A DNA stretch of 64,000 nucleotides from Cubamyces lactineus. Taxonomy: Eukaryota > Basidiomycota > Agaricomycetes > Polyporales > Polyporaceae. The DNA is taken from NCBI GenBank assembly GCA_022376465.1, contig JACDTU010000017.1, positions 62,001 to 126,000 of the forward strand. Reading direction: 5' to 3'. Within the stretch, counting starts at the first letter, position 1; each line of letters begins with the position of its first letter. Under the pieces are notes generated by a model. The model was not told the DNA's origin. It did no database searches and was given only the letters and a program-made list of their open reading frames with translations. The position numbers and the translations under genes are program-made. Below are positions 1-11,356 of this stretch, piece after piece.

Positions 1-1253
1 CCTTCGGCGCTAAGCGCCAACGGAAGCTCGACTGGTTCAAGTCTCGTCGTATCTCCTCCCACTTGATGAGGAGTTGCTCCGCATCGGCGCGTTGAACCGG
101 ATCCCTTCGCGTCATGACTTCGATCAACGGAATGAGGAACTCCATGCTGTCGTATTTCTGGTAGAGTGTCGCATATTGGGATCCATGATAAGGAAGGGGC
201 CCGCGAAGAACGCTCACCTTCTCGAACTCATGGGAATAAAGGTTTCCGAGAGCAAAAATGTCTACTTTGAAAGGGTCGTACGGAACAGTGTTAGACAGTT
301 CCGGTACTTCTCTGTCTCTTCCGACCCGGCCGAGAGCGGTTGGTGTAACCCCCGGCTGGAATTGAAGCGCAAGGCCGAAATCGATGTAGAAGTACCGGAT
401 GGAGCGTCCCGCACGAGGAAGAGGAGTGACGTGATACATTCCATCGGGGGCAAAATTCAAGCGAACTGGATGGTGACCGTCTGGATATAGCGTTTTCGCG
501 TCCATCATGATGTTAGGGATGGATATATCGCTGTTGAAGTGGTGAGCTGAGAGTCTAGGAAGATTTTGAACAGACTTACCAGTGGGCTACACGGTGTCGG
601 TGCATGAATGTCAGACCCTGGTCGGTGTGAAGTTGACAGGACGATTGTTGACCGTCGTGGCACTACGACTCACCTCTAAAGTCTGTGTGATAAAGTCAAC
701 CACGTCTCCCAGAGTGCTCCAGTCCGGATTGTTGCAAGGGCGTAGGTACGGCATTACCATGAGCGCCTTCTCGTGATCAAAGGGATCCGGTAACATCTGG
801 TGTACTGGAACACAATGATTCATGGGGTCCTTGAAAGTGGAGAGAAACTGAGCGATCTGTAGCTCCTCTGTATCCCTGGCAAAAGTCTTGATCGCAACGA
901 GCTCATTGGTCGCGATACATGTAGCGTCCATAACCTGGTAATCCTGTTTTACGGAGGGTCACTCGGAGATCGCAGACGTGCAGGCATGATGGGCGTACCA
1001 TGAGCAATATTGAGTCCTCACAATATCTCGGAGACAAGTTTGTCCCTATCCAAGACGGCCGCCAATTGGGCCTGTACCTTGGTCGTAGTAAGTACCCAGC
1101 TTCCTCCAAGTACCGTTGACGTTGTTGCCAGAAAACCTCAAAAGGGGCCAGGTTATACACGCCTTCAGCCGTCATGCGCGCGTGACGCTCTACGGCTGCA
1201 TCGGATAACACAGCATATCTAGGAGGCTTTTTAGCTGCCGGGTTTGTAGACAT
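1..1253 (-). CDS. K1: array protein kinase, C-terminus off the left edge
   Basis: Probable Ser/Thr protein kinase of an Agaricomycete family, with no signal peptide or membrane segment seen. Exons by homology with the other copies: 999-1253, 674-943, 580-617, 218-530 and 157 to the edge. About 344 residues are visible and roughly 29 C-terminal codons are missing. The start is the ATG giving MSTNPAAKK. Exon 1 holds the family block YLLRPRYRPNWRPSW and CEDS; no glycine-rich loop is recognisable. The beta-3 lysine is in ELVAIK, followed by YIDFG (DFG) and EVPELS at the APE position. The catalytic triplet, rebuilt over intron 3, reads HCD instead of HRD, as in K2. It is divergent with P1, 468 bp away. 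Family membership and kinase fold are well supported; activity and substrate are unknown. Confidence 0.88.
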
Positions 1254-1721
1254 GGGCTGAGAGCGAGAACACAGAAAGAGCAGATCTCAGCCGCCCACAC
1301 TTGGCGGCATAAACGTGGACGTAACGTGCTTATCCAAGTAAGGTAAGTACGTTCAAGTGCTATGGGTCTTCGGGCGTCTGATGCCGCCGGCGCTCAGCCT
1401 TCGCTCGCATCCATCTGAGATGCTCGGAGGCTATCCGCCATCCTGACCATCTCTCGCCTTTACGCCACCCTTTCATCGTGCATATACTTCTTGTATCAAC
1501 CGAGTGTGAAGCTGGATACATGTGTTGCCCACGTTCCTAGGACAGCGCGGCAGCGGCCGAATATCCAGGATGGCTTAAGACGATGCTCGAAGGGCTATGA
1601 TCTCTCGCGAGTGACACCCCCGCCGTCTCTAGACGCACCTGCACCATCGTACTCGGCTGCTCCCTAAGCATAGTTGTCCCCACATCTCCATCGTCAAGTT
1701 TGTCTAGAACCTTTGCTCCAG
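1254..1721. promoter_or_regulatory. Shared divergent promoter of K1 and P1
   Basis: This 468-bp gap between two divergent start codons must hold both promoters. It contains CCACGTTCCTAGGA at 1529-1542, a motif found in variant form in the same place in most other modules. No clear TATA box was seen. Confidence 0.6.
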
Positions 1722-2942
1722 ATGTCTGACTTAGGTTTCAACGTCTGGGGCACTATTGCCGCTGTCCTTGGCACAATGACTTTACCTTCCGTCTTCATCG
1801 CCTGGTTCACCACTCGTCTTCCGCGTGCACGCTTGCCTGATCTCTCCAATTTACTGCTGGAAACACTACTTCTCTTCCTCACTGGGCTACGAGAAGGACT
1901 CTACAATGACGATAGCGAATTACGTTACTTTGACACCCATATCCAGAAGTCAGTGGCCTCGGTGTCTGGGCTTGATGCTCGTCTCTCACTTTGCTAACAT
2001 TACCCATATAGTGCAAGATGTGCTGTAGAAGATGTACGCGCAGAAGTCTTTGGGATCACTACGTGGCGTCAAGATGTCAAGCATTGGTACACCGGTCTAT
2101 CAGGGAACATATCGGACATAAGTGAAGATTTGATCAGCCTCAGAGCTAGTCTGGCTGTACGTTCCTCTCTTTCCTCGTATCCCCCACACACACTGACGCC
2201 CGGGTTGCAGAAGATACAGTCTGGCAAACGTAAGCTCTTAGCAGCGCAAGGCTATCCGAGCAAACGCGCGCTATCTCCATATGCACAAGGTCGGTCTCAG
2301 CTCCGTCCGCAGTTTGCTTCAGGATGCTTATGTGTCGTAGAACTACTCCGAAAATATGCAGAGATTCTACTCTTGCCCTATTCGTCTACATGCGCTTCTC
2401 TTGCGCCTAGCGAGGGCTACCCCTCCGAGGGCCCAGCGGCACTCTCAGCGGTCAGCTCGTCGGTGGGGGTGCCCGTATCCACCCCGCTTACCAAGTCAGA
2501 TATCGGTCTCTCAGCACCCTCAGATGCCGGCTCTTCCTCCCCGACTCCTTCCCTCGCACCCACTTCGTCTCTGCTCTCCGGCGACTCTGAGCAGCGCCAC
2601 ACGATATCCGACGCGGACCTCAAGGTGCTCTTGTGCATCATCTTGTTGCTACTCTGTTCGAATTCCAGTCAAGCCGTTGAGCGCAGCCTCTCGGAGGCGA
2701 CGCAAGGCGCGTCACCCCAGTGCGTGCCTAAACCTGCACCCACCCGCGCTCTTCTTGGGTCTGGAGGTAGATTGCCACTGCGTCTTGCGAAGCGCACCGG
2801 TATCAAGGCGAGCCTGCTCTATCGCCCTATTGTCAGGCGGTCCTTGTCTACCATGGGCGTGGCATCTGCGGCTCCGCAACCTGATCCGGAGTCGCTGGTC
2901 TCTCCGGGCTGCGGCCGCGGAGATAAAGAACTCCAAGGATGA
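1722..2942 (+). CDS. P1: array partner, membrane-anchored helical protein
   Basis: Exons 1722-1948, 2012-2156, 2211-2289 and 2341-2942 give 350 aa. The ATG starts MSDLGFNVWG, the family N-terminus. Residues about 7-30 form one hydrophobic helix, followed by RLPRARLPDL, an amphipathic helix, and in exon 2 WRQDVKHWYTGLSG with a second long helix. The linker is Ser/Pro-rich. Exon 4 carries ISDADLKVLL (2604-2633), a basic stretch and PDPESLV near the end. P2 has an extra intron in what is exon 4 here; in P1 the matching donor GT has become AT and the frame stays open, so the old intron start appears to be exonised. I do not recognise a database function. Likely membrane-bound, with the bulk facing the cytosol by inference. 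Confidence 0.82.
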
Positions 2943-5239
2943 GTTGGACATCCTTGGTCAACGGCAGTGGCGAAGTTGCCACCTGTACAGTTGGTCGCTG
3001 CGATCTTCATCCCAGCTGCCGGGGATCCGCAGGCGATTTTCTCCCTCGCGTCCTACCTCTCTGCGATCTGTCCGTCCTATGCATCCCTCTCTCATCGTGC
3101 ATGCTGTCCCCTCTCATCATTTTTTTGCCTTGCATCGTGACCGCCACTGTTATCTATTGTGTTCTGCTCGCTAGCGCTGCCGTCCTTGTACCTGTCGTGA
3201 TGTTAACGTTGTCGTTGTAACCTCGCTGACCCTGTTGTTGTGTTTCCCGTACTGAATATGACTATCGGACCTCATGTTATCAAGATGTGGCGCGCATGAT
3301 TCTGAACGCCTCCTTGCACTGTGGCGCATTATGACAACCCTCATCCTCGCCGAAAGTCGACGTCGCTCTGTCCTCGCCTCAGCTACGAATCCCAATATGT
3401 CTGAATCTCGCCGTCGCACAGGTTCCTGCAACGTTGTACGTCGCATGTTCCGTGTCTTCGTCTCAGAGCCTCGTGGTGGTACAGAAGCTCTGCAGAGGCA
3501 TGATGCATGCACCTTGTTCGTGCTTCTCGGTTATAATGCGCGCTGTAATCGCAGGGTAGAGATCTACGACGAAGTGCCGGAGATGCCCACTGGGATATAG
3601 AGGGGGTTTGGCATGGGATAGTACGTGAGGGAATAGATTAGGCGTAAGAACGCTGGTTCGGTGAACGTGTCTCGACTCAATCGGTCAGCGGGTGAAGTCT
3701 CGCGGTTGCTTCGACGACCGGCGTTATACGACAACGCGAAGACTATGTTACCCCATATTTACCCTTTGGCCGAACTTGCAAGCGAACCTAACTTCGACTC
3801 CCTGCATAATCAGTCTATAGGTATCAGATTATAAGTGAATACAAGCGGAACGAATCACCTACTCGACGCACGTCGCGCATCGACGAGTCTGATAGGCCAC
3901 ATACAGCGACTTCCAAAGCTCATACCTTCGTCTGGTACTTGCATCGGGACGTCGTAGATTTCCTTCCCTATATCATATTCCGTACATCCGTCGGGTACAA
4001 CCCAAGTACTCACTGCACGAGTCTTCGCTCGTAGGGTCTCAAGCGCTGAGCTTGTGGAGCTTTGCGGCGGAACGCCCACGATGGTACACCTCATCACGCA
4101 CACAAGCCGTAAGTCAATTGGGTTCCACTGACCCATGGGAACCTACACAGGCGCTCACGCATCGTGCCGCAGGTCGGTTTAACCCATGTACGCAGCAAGG
4201 GAAGGCCAAGGAGAGACACCCTTATCCAGGAAGACTCGTAGGCTTCGTACAGCTCCCGCGGCGGCGGTATATGATAGTGGGCGCCGAGGGCACGAGTCCT
4301 GCAACGTGTGCCCTGCTCGTGCATGGTGCACCCCACACTGGCACCGCATTCGCTTGATGCATAAGATAAGTCGATGCCTGGACCGTTCGCGTTCAGATCA
4401 GCTATGCCGTAGCCTGGACGAAGCATGTGAAAGACATGACTCACGAGTAACGTGCGTCTACCACAACCTTGAGAGTATGCGTGCCATCCTGATATCGCAT
4501 GCTGGACAGCGTACTGGCCTGTCCTTCATGCCGCATGAGTCGCGCAACGACGTCGCCCGAGCTGCGTCGCGATGGGCGAAGCGAAAGCGGTGATATGTGG
4601 AACATGCATATGCATTTGGACGCAGCGATCGACAGGTGCATTACTACACAGCAATCACCTATGCGACCTCGCCTCGATGCTGGCTGGTTCGCATGACAAT
4701 GATGCGGCTGTGAGGGCACGCCTCCGACAGTGGCTACGCCGAGGCCATGAATCGCGCGGTACTGTTCATATCGCTGAGTTCATGAACTCGAACGTGAGAT
4801 ACAGCCACTACGTACCCGAGTGCACGTCCCGCCGGTATTGGTTTGCCTGTACGATCTTGCATAGGCACAGCATGTCGCACAAGAGCAGGGCATGGCGATC
4901 ACGAAGCGCAAGGAAGATAGATGACCTGCACGTATATTCCAGTAGTATCTGTCCCAGTATCAGCGGCTACGTCCGAACAGGTTCAGTCGGAAAGGTGCGC
5001 ACCGATTCTACAGCTGCCCGCAGGCACTTGTGGATATTATAAATACATATCCTAGAGGCGAAGAGGGTGGTATACAAGGCCGATAGCAAATACAGTTCAG
5101 CAAGTGGATGCAGCGAGGGCGGAACATGAGACACAATGACGGCAGTGCAAGCAATACAAGGTAAAGCTGCCGAGCATGTCAGTGTAAGTCAGAGACGGAG
5201 AGATGTTGGAGACATGACATACTGTAAGGCAGCGCCTCG
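2943..5239. other. Spacer between modules 1 and 2
   Basis: About 2.3 kb between the 3' ends of P1 and K2. It contains the 3208-3596 repeat. The rest holds overlapping small frames on both strands with no recognisable protein, so I see no further gene. Confidence 0.5.
3208..3596. repeat. Conserved spacer repeat, copy A
   Basis: About 390 bp, matched at 8532-8922 with roughly ten differences by eye. A perfectly identical core of 227 bp runs from 3270 to 3496. It lies about 265 bp after the P1 stop, the same position as copy B relative to P2. An open frame of 108 codons starts at 3274, but most differences between copies change amino acids, which argues against coding selection. Gene conversion or a non-coding constraint would both fit. 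Confidence 0.75.
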
Positions 5240-6577
5240 CTAGCTGACAAGGCTCTTGAGGTGGTTGATCCCGTGCCAGGCCACGGCCACGGTATCGTTG
5301 AGTACTCGTTCAATCGCCGGTTCGCCCTTAGGCGCTAAGCGCCAGCGGAAGCTGGACTGGTTCAAGTCTCGTCGTATTTCTTCCCACTTGAGAAGAAGCT
5401 GCTCAGCATCAGCGCGTCGGGTCGGCTCCCTCTGCGTCATCAGCTCGACGAGCGGTACGAGGAATTCCATGTTGGTGTACTTCTGAACCGACGTGAGGAA
5501 CTCATGATAACGACAAATCGCACGAATAGTACTCACCCGCTCGAACTCTTGCGAGTAAAGGTTCCCAAGAGCGAATATATCAACCTTGAAGGGATCGTAT
5601 GGAACCGTGTTAGATAGCTCTGGGACTTCTCTGTCTCGCCCAACTCGTCCAAGAGCGGTAGGCGTCACACCAGGCTGAAACTGCAGTGCAAGTCCGAAGT
5701 CGATGTAGAAGTAACGTATTGAACGGCCTGCACGAGGGAGAGGGGTTACGCGATGCAGGCCATCGGGGGCAAAGTTCAAGCGGACAGGATGGTGACCCTC
5801 TGGATAGAGCGGTCTCGCATCCATCATAATGTTCGGGATGGCTATATCGCTGTCGATGGTATGAGAACATGTAGAAGATAGAGTCCAAACCGCGCACGCT
5901 CACCAATGGGCTACACGATGACGGTGCATGAAAGTCAGACCCTGAGCGGTGTGAGGTTGACAGGATGATTGTTAACCATGATCCTGATCCAACTCACCTC
6001 TAACGTCTGCGTCACAAAATCAACTACGTCGCCTAGAGTGCTCCAGTCCGGGTCGTTGCAAGGTCGTAGGTATGGCATAATCATGAGCGCCTTCTCGTGA
6101 TCGAAGGGATCTGGTAAAATTTGGTGTACGGGTACGCAATGATTCATGGGATCTTTGAAAGTAGAGAAGAACTGAGCAATCTGAAGCTCCTCTGTATCCT
6201 TCGTGAAACTCTTGATAGCGACGAGTTCGTTGGTGTCAACCCGGGTAGCGTCCATGACCTTGTACTCCTGAGCAACGACAGATCAATCAACGATCTGGAG
6301 CGCGCCGAAGATACTTACACACCTCTAGCATGATCGAATCTTCGCAATAAGTTGGGTCCAAATTTGTCCCTATCCAAGATGGCTTCCAGTTAGGTGTGTA
6401 CCGAGGTCGCAGCAGATAGCCAGCATCCTTGAAGAATTTGTGACGCTGTTGCCAGAAAATCTCAGTCAAGACCAGATTGTAGACGCCTTCGCGTGTCATA
6501 CGCGCATAGCGCTCAGTGGCTGCATCGGACAGAAAAGCATATACAGGGAGCTGTTTAGGCTTTTGCGGTGCAGACAT
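5240..6577 (-). CDS. K2: array protein kinase
   Basis: Exons 6323-6577, 5998-6267, 5904-5941, 5537-5849 and 5240-5482, all with GT-AG introns of 54-56 nt, give 372 aa. Landmarks: N-terminal block YLLRPRYTPNWKPSW at about residues 54-68, beta-3 Lys104 in LVAIK, catalytic Asp189, Asn194, and DFG at 238-240. The catalytic aspartate and the DFG aspartate are 49 residues apart. That is about 30 more than in typical protein kinases, because of an insert rich in PLYPEGHHPVR and PLPRAGR. Codon 188 is TGC, so the triplet is HCD (a non-RD kinase), shared only with K1. It ends HGINHLKSLVS. Its closest relative in the window is K1. Divergent with P2. Confidence 0.9.
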
Positions 6578-7052
6578 GGACTTAGAACGAGAACACAGAA
6601 AGCACAGATCCCAGCCGCTCGCGCTACAGCAGTTCGCAACAACGTGGGCGAAGCGTGCCTTTCCATATATAGTAAGTATGTTCGAGTACTACGGACCGTT
6701 CAGCGGCTATCTGACGGGCACTTTCAGGTCGCATCTCAGATGTTCTGAATCTTGACGACCATCCGCCATACTCACGGGCTGACGCCACACACACATCGTG
6801 GAGATGCTGCCTGCGTCGGCATACTGCGAACCTCATGCATGTGTTGACCACGTTCTTAGGACAAATCGACAGTAACCGAGCATGCAATACAGCTTAAAGG
6901 ACGACGATGTGGGACGGGTGATCTTCTCCCATCTCTTGCGGGACGGCCCACTCCTCCAAGCCATCCGAGTTACCCTTTTCCCGCCACCGTTCTCCCTCAC
7001 ACACATCTGAGGGGCATCTGTGAAGTCGCTGCGCACATCCACTCGACCATCG
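6578..7052. promoter_or_regulatory. Shared divergent promoter of K2 and P2
   Basis: A 475-bp gap between divergent starts. The array motif appears as CCACGTTCTTAGGA at 6848-6861. Confidence 0.6.
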
Positions 7053-8276
7053 ATGTCCGATTTAGGCTTCAATGTCTGGGGTGCCGTCGCCGCTGTCGTC
7101 GGAACGGCGGCATTGATACCAGTTATTCACGCTTGGTTCAACACACATCTTCCACGCGCACTGTTACCCACCTTATCGAGTATCCTCCAGGAAACGCAAG
7201 AGTCTTTCGTCACCGGGCTACGAGAGGGTTTGTTCACTGATGACACTGAGCTGTATCACTTCCATAACCGCATCCGAGCGTGAGTAGAACCACTTGCACG
7301 GTTGACATCGATTCGTTCGATCTGACATCTTATCCGTAGTATCAAACGCCAAGTTGGTGAAGCGCGCGCAGAGGCTCTTGAAGCCACTTCGTGGCGTCAG
7401 GACGTTAGAAATTGGTACACGGGCTTATCAAGCAAGATATCTCATCTGTGTCGCAACATAGACGATATCAGAGCCAAACTGGCAGTGAGCACCCTTCGAT
7501 TACTGGCCCTTACTGTGACATCTGACTCTCGACTGTAGAGGACACAATCTAACAAGCGGAAGCTTCTTGAAGCTCAAGGTTATCCGGACACACTCATGAT
7601 ATCTCCGTATGCACAGGGTTCGTCTCCTCTCCTAACCTGTCTGTCACGGTGCTGCGAAGTGACTCATCAAATTGCAGAGCTGCTCCGGGAGTACACGCAA
7701 GGAACGCTCCTGCCCTGTTCGTCTCTGTTCATTCCACTCGCGTACAGCTAGAATTTTCTTACTCACATTCCCCTAGCTCTGTCCGCGATCAGTCTACCGA
7801 GTGTTGAACTTACGGCGTCTGCGTCAGTGGTGCATCGCGAACTTGCGAATGGTACACGCACCGACAGCCCTAGCTCTCACCCTCAGTCTTCGCGCACATC
7901 TACTTCCTTTCTATTCAGCTACGACAGCAAGTACCATCTCATCTCCGATGCGGACCTCAAAGACCTCCTATCCCTGGCCTTGTCTTTTGTTCGCTCCCGG
8001 CAGGCTTCCGACGCCAGAGACGTCCCGTCTGTGACGGCGCAAGACGCTTCGCTCGCGGGTGCGCCGAAGCCTGCTTCAACCAACGGCCTATACGCACAGC
8101 GCCGGAGCAAGTTGGCGATACGTCGCGCGAAGCGGGCTGGCATCAAGGCAGACTGGCTCTATCGTCCCATCATTCGGCGATCCCTGGCTGCCATTGGCAT
8201 GCCGTCAGCTCACCTGCAACCCGATCCGGAGTCGTTGGTACCTCCGGGGTTCGGCTATTGCGAACAAGGGTTTTAA
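7053..8276 (+). CDS. P2: array partner, membrane-anchored helical protein
   Basis: Five exons: 7053-7279, 7340-7484, 7539-7617, 7678-7716 and 7777-8276, giving 329 aa. The fourth intron (7717-7776, GTTCGT donor, CCCTAG acceptor) is needed because the frame would otherwise stop at TAG near 7749. P1 lacks this intron. N-terminal helix MSDLGFNVWGAVAAVVG, then a second helix region WRQDVRNWYTGLSS. The tail carries ISDADLKDLL (7941-7970), a basic segment with RRAKRAGIKADWLYRPIIRR and a PDPESLVPPG end almost identical in layout to P1. The first three exons have the array lengths 227, 145 and 79 nt. Function not known. Confidence 0.85.
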
Positions 8277-9955
8277 GGATGACTTGATCAGCCTTGGTTA
8301 ACGGCATCAGCGAAATCGTCCTCTGCGTCGTTAACTGCTGCGAACACCGCCGCAGCTTGCGGGGACGTCCTCCTTCACAACCTACTTGTCCATTCTATGC
8401 GTTCCTCTTATCGTGTATGCTGTCTCCTCTCGTCGCTTTTTTCGGATCGCACCCGCCACCGTGACTTATTTGCAATGTTTCGTTCGCTAAGTTGTCGCTG
8501 TTGTCCATGTATTCGTCTCGATCCAGAATATGTTGTCGTTGTAACCTCGCTGACCCTGTTGCTGTGTTTTCCGTACTGAATATGACTATCGGGCCTCATG
8601 TTATCAAGATGTGGCGCGCATGATTCTGAACGCCTCCTTGCACTGTGGCGCATTATGACAACCCTCATCCTCGCCGAAAGTCGACGTCGCTCTGTCCTCG
8701 CCTCAGCTACGAATCCCAATATGTCTGAATCTCGCCGTCGCACAGGTTCCTGCAACGTTGTACGTCGCATGTTCCGTGTCTTCGTCTCAGAGCCTCGTGG
8801 TGGTACAGAAGCTCTGCAGAAGCATGATGCACGCACCTTGTTCGTGCTTCTCGATTGTCATGGGCGCTGTAATCGCAGGGTAGAGATCTACGACGAAGTG
8901 CCGGAGATGCCCTCTGGGAGATGGGTTTGGCACGGAGTCATACTGTGAGGGAGTACCGCCATTCGCTCGGAGCCCGTGCCGAGGGTGACGTATCCATGGG
9001 CTCAAGCTGCCAGTGCGCTCGAGGCAGCATGTGTATGATGGGCCAATGATGAGGCGATACCTAGAGCCCAGGCTATATGCCTCGAATGCATCGGCTTGGA
9101 GAGCGGAGCCGCCACAGGACGCGGCTGAAAACAGCCCTCGCGTAGAGTTATCACTGCCACAGCATGAGTCTGCGGATGCATTCTGTAGTCGTATTCCCAG
9201 GCCCGTTTTTATGGCGGTATATGGGGCATGGGGATATCACAATGAAGCAGGATATGGATGTAGGCGGAGATTCCCTGCATTGGATCATAGCAGTATTACA
9301 TGAACACCCTGACTGGCGCGTTCGACACCCCCGGGGGCTGACTCTCTGTGACGTTCGGCATTAGTTAGCCTAAGGTCGACGTAAAAAAGGAAAGCTCCCA
9401 CAGTGACAGCGCCGACGGGGACGCGTACCCTATGATGTACTTTCTGATTGCGTCGCGATACACAGCAATAAGGCTCTCCGTCAAGTTCGATATGAACGGC
9501 AGTCATAACGCATGCGAGTGTGACAGGCGTCCTGCACTGACGTGTCAATCAGAACCTAGCATACGGCACATGACGAGAAGGAGACTTGCGAGTATAGCGC
9601 ACTTCTTGGCGAGACGAATGAGCTGCGGGACGGTGCAAGTGTGTCAGGCTGATTGGGAGCCGATTCGAGGTTTCGCACCAAGCCCTGCGAGGAATGGGCT
9701 GTGAAATGCCTGCGGAAGTCATCGAGCGACAGCTTCATACAAGTAATTCATCTCTGCGAGTACAGTAAGTCCACAACAAGATATGTGCCCAGCACCTACA
9801 GGAACGATTCGATACAATGGTAGCAAGATTGAGAGCGAGACTGGAAAATGCGAACGATAAAGTGACAGGCGATCCTATCGATATATGAGCCATGAGAGAA
9901 TTTAGCAACTTGACACAGACTCTCGAGAACAGACACGTACCTCAGCTGTCCTCAG
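8277..9955. other. Spacer between modules 2 and 3
   Basis: Holds the 8532-8922 repeat. A stretch near 8950-9050 resembles 16170-16260 downstream of P3. No recognisable gene. Confidence 0.5.
8532..8922. repeat. Conserved spacer repeat, copy B
   Basis: Second copy of the block at 3208-3596, with an identical core at 8594-8820. Flanking sequence on the P side is clearly less similar between the two loci, so similarity rises abruptly at the repeat edge. Confidence 0.75.
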
Positions 9956-11293
9956 CTACCTCGTGAACTTCGTCAGATGGTTTATACCCTCCCACGCGAC
10001 CGCGACGACGTCGTTGAACATCCTCCCTATCGCAGGTTCGGATTTGGGAGCCAGGCGCCAGCGGAATACGGACTTGTCCAGGGAGTTGCGAATCCTAATC
10101 CATTCTGCCAGGGCCTCGTCCGCAGAGGGGCGCATTGCAGGTTCCCGCTGCTTCATCTTCTCTATCAGAGGAAGCAAGAAATTCACGCCATGAAATTGCT
10201 GAGATCGAGACGTCAGCCGACCGATCAGCAGCGCACATCCGAACGCACCTCCTCAAACTCCTTGAAGTACAGATTCCCGAGGGCGAATATATCGACTTTA
10301 TAAGCATCGTAGGGCACATCCGATGATAGTTCTGGGACGTCCGTGTCTCGGCCAACGTCCCCAACCACGAAGTGCGATGCGCCTTCAGGGAAGCGTTGTG
10401 CGAGCCCGAAGTCGATGTAGTAGTACTTCATGCGGTGCTCCGCTCGTGGCAGAGGTGTGACTTGGTAGATAGCATCCGGCGTGTAGTCGAGGCGAACGGG
10501 ATGGTGGCCGTCAGGATACAGAGCATGTGCGTCCATCATGATGTTCTCTACCGCAATGTCGCTGAAGTCACATAAGTACCGCTTGAAGTCCAGTATCTCT
10601 AACACCGTACCGATGTACTACGCGATTTCTGTGCATGAACACAAGACCCTGGCATGGACGAAGATGTTAGTGATGAGTAACCTGAACGCGAGTCCACGAA
10701 TGTCATATACCTCTAGCGTTTGATCGACAAAGTCAATCACTTGACCTACCGTGGGGAACTCGGGACTATGGATGGGTCGGAGGTACGGCATGACCATCAA
10801 CAATAAGCCGGGATCGTATGGATCATCTAGGATTTGGAGGATGGGAACACTGTGGTTCTGAGGATCTTGCTGGGACGTTAAGAATTGGGCAACTTCGAGC
10901 TCTTGGCTGTCTTTTTCAAACGTCTTAATGGCTACAATGGAATCATCTGCTGTGCTGCGGGCGTCGATGACCTGGTGTTTCTGCGGAGACGCGATCAGCC
11001 ATTTCGGCCTGGATACGAGCGCCTATTGAGGCACTTACAAAGAGTACGATGGAGTCCTCACAATAATCAGGATGTAGTTTTGTTCCTAGCCATGAAGGCT
11101 TCCAGTCAGGCCAGTACCGAGGCCTCAAGACGTAGCCGTGCTGGTGTAGGAATTCCTGGCGCTCTCTCCAGAAGATTTCCGACGGAAGGAGACCGTAGTT
11201 ACCCTGAAGTGTCGACTTGGTATAGCGTTCAAAGTTCTTGTCGTTCAGGTAGACATAATGGGGCAGCTGCTTTTCCTTGGCCGGTGCAGACAT
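9956..11293 (-). CDS. K3: array protein kinase
   Basis: Exons 11039-11293, 10711-10980, 10611-10648, 10249-10561 and 9956-10198 give 372 aa. It opens MSAPAKEKQLPHYVYLND. The catalytic loop reads HRDIAVEN after splicing (HRD kept), and YYIDFGLAQRF gives the DFG. The C-terminal lobe includes REPAMRPSADEALAEW and ends NHLTKFTR. The kinase looks intact, but its partner P3 now starts about 3 kb away because a LINE lies between them. About 100 bp of kinase-proximal promoter, including a CCAACGTGGA segment also seen upstream of K5, remains in place. Confidence 0.9.
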
Positions 11294-11356
11294 GTGTTCA
11301 ACTTGTGTACAGCGAAGGGTGCAGATTCAAGGTCGTCCTAACCAGATGCTGTTGCG

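Noticed and set aside
2356..3174. Long plus-strand frame overlapping the P1 tail in another frame
   Set aside because: Low-complexity Arg/Ser/Pro translation typical of a shadow frame in GC-rich DNA; the P1 frame has homologues in all modules.
3274..3600. 108-codon plus-strand frame in the spacer repeat, with a similar frame at 8598-8948
   Set aside because: The frame is conserved only because the DNA is almost identical. Differences outside the identical core mostly change amino acids, and the minus strand is equally open.
4186..5042. Several frames of 90-156 codons between modules 1 and 2
   Set aside because: No homology between copies, no splice logic, and frames overlap on both strands.
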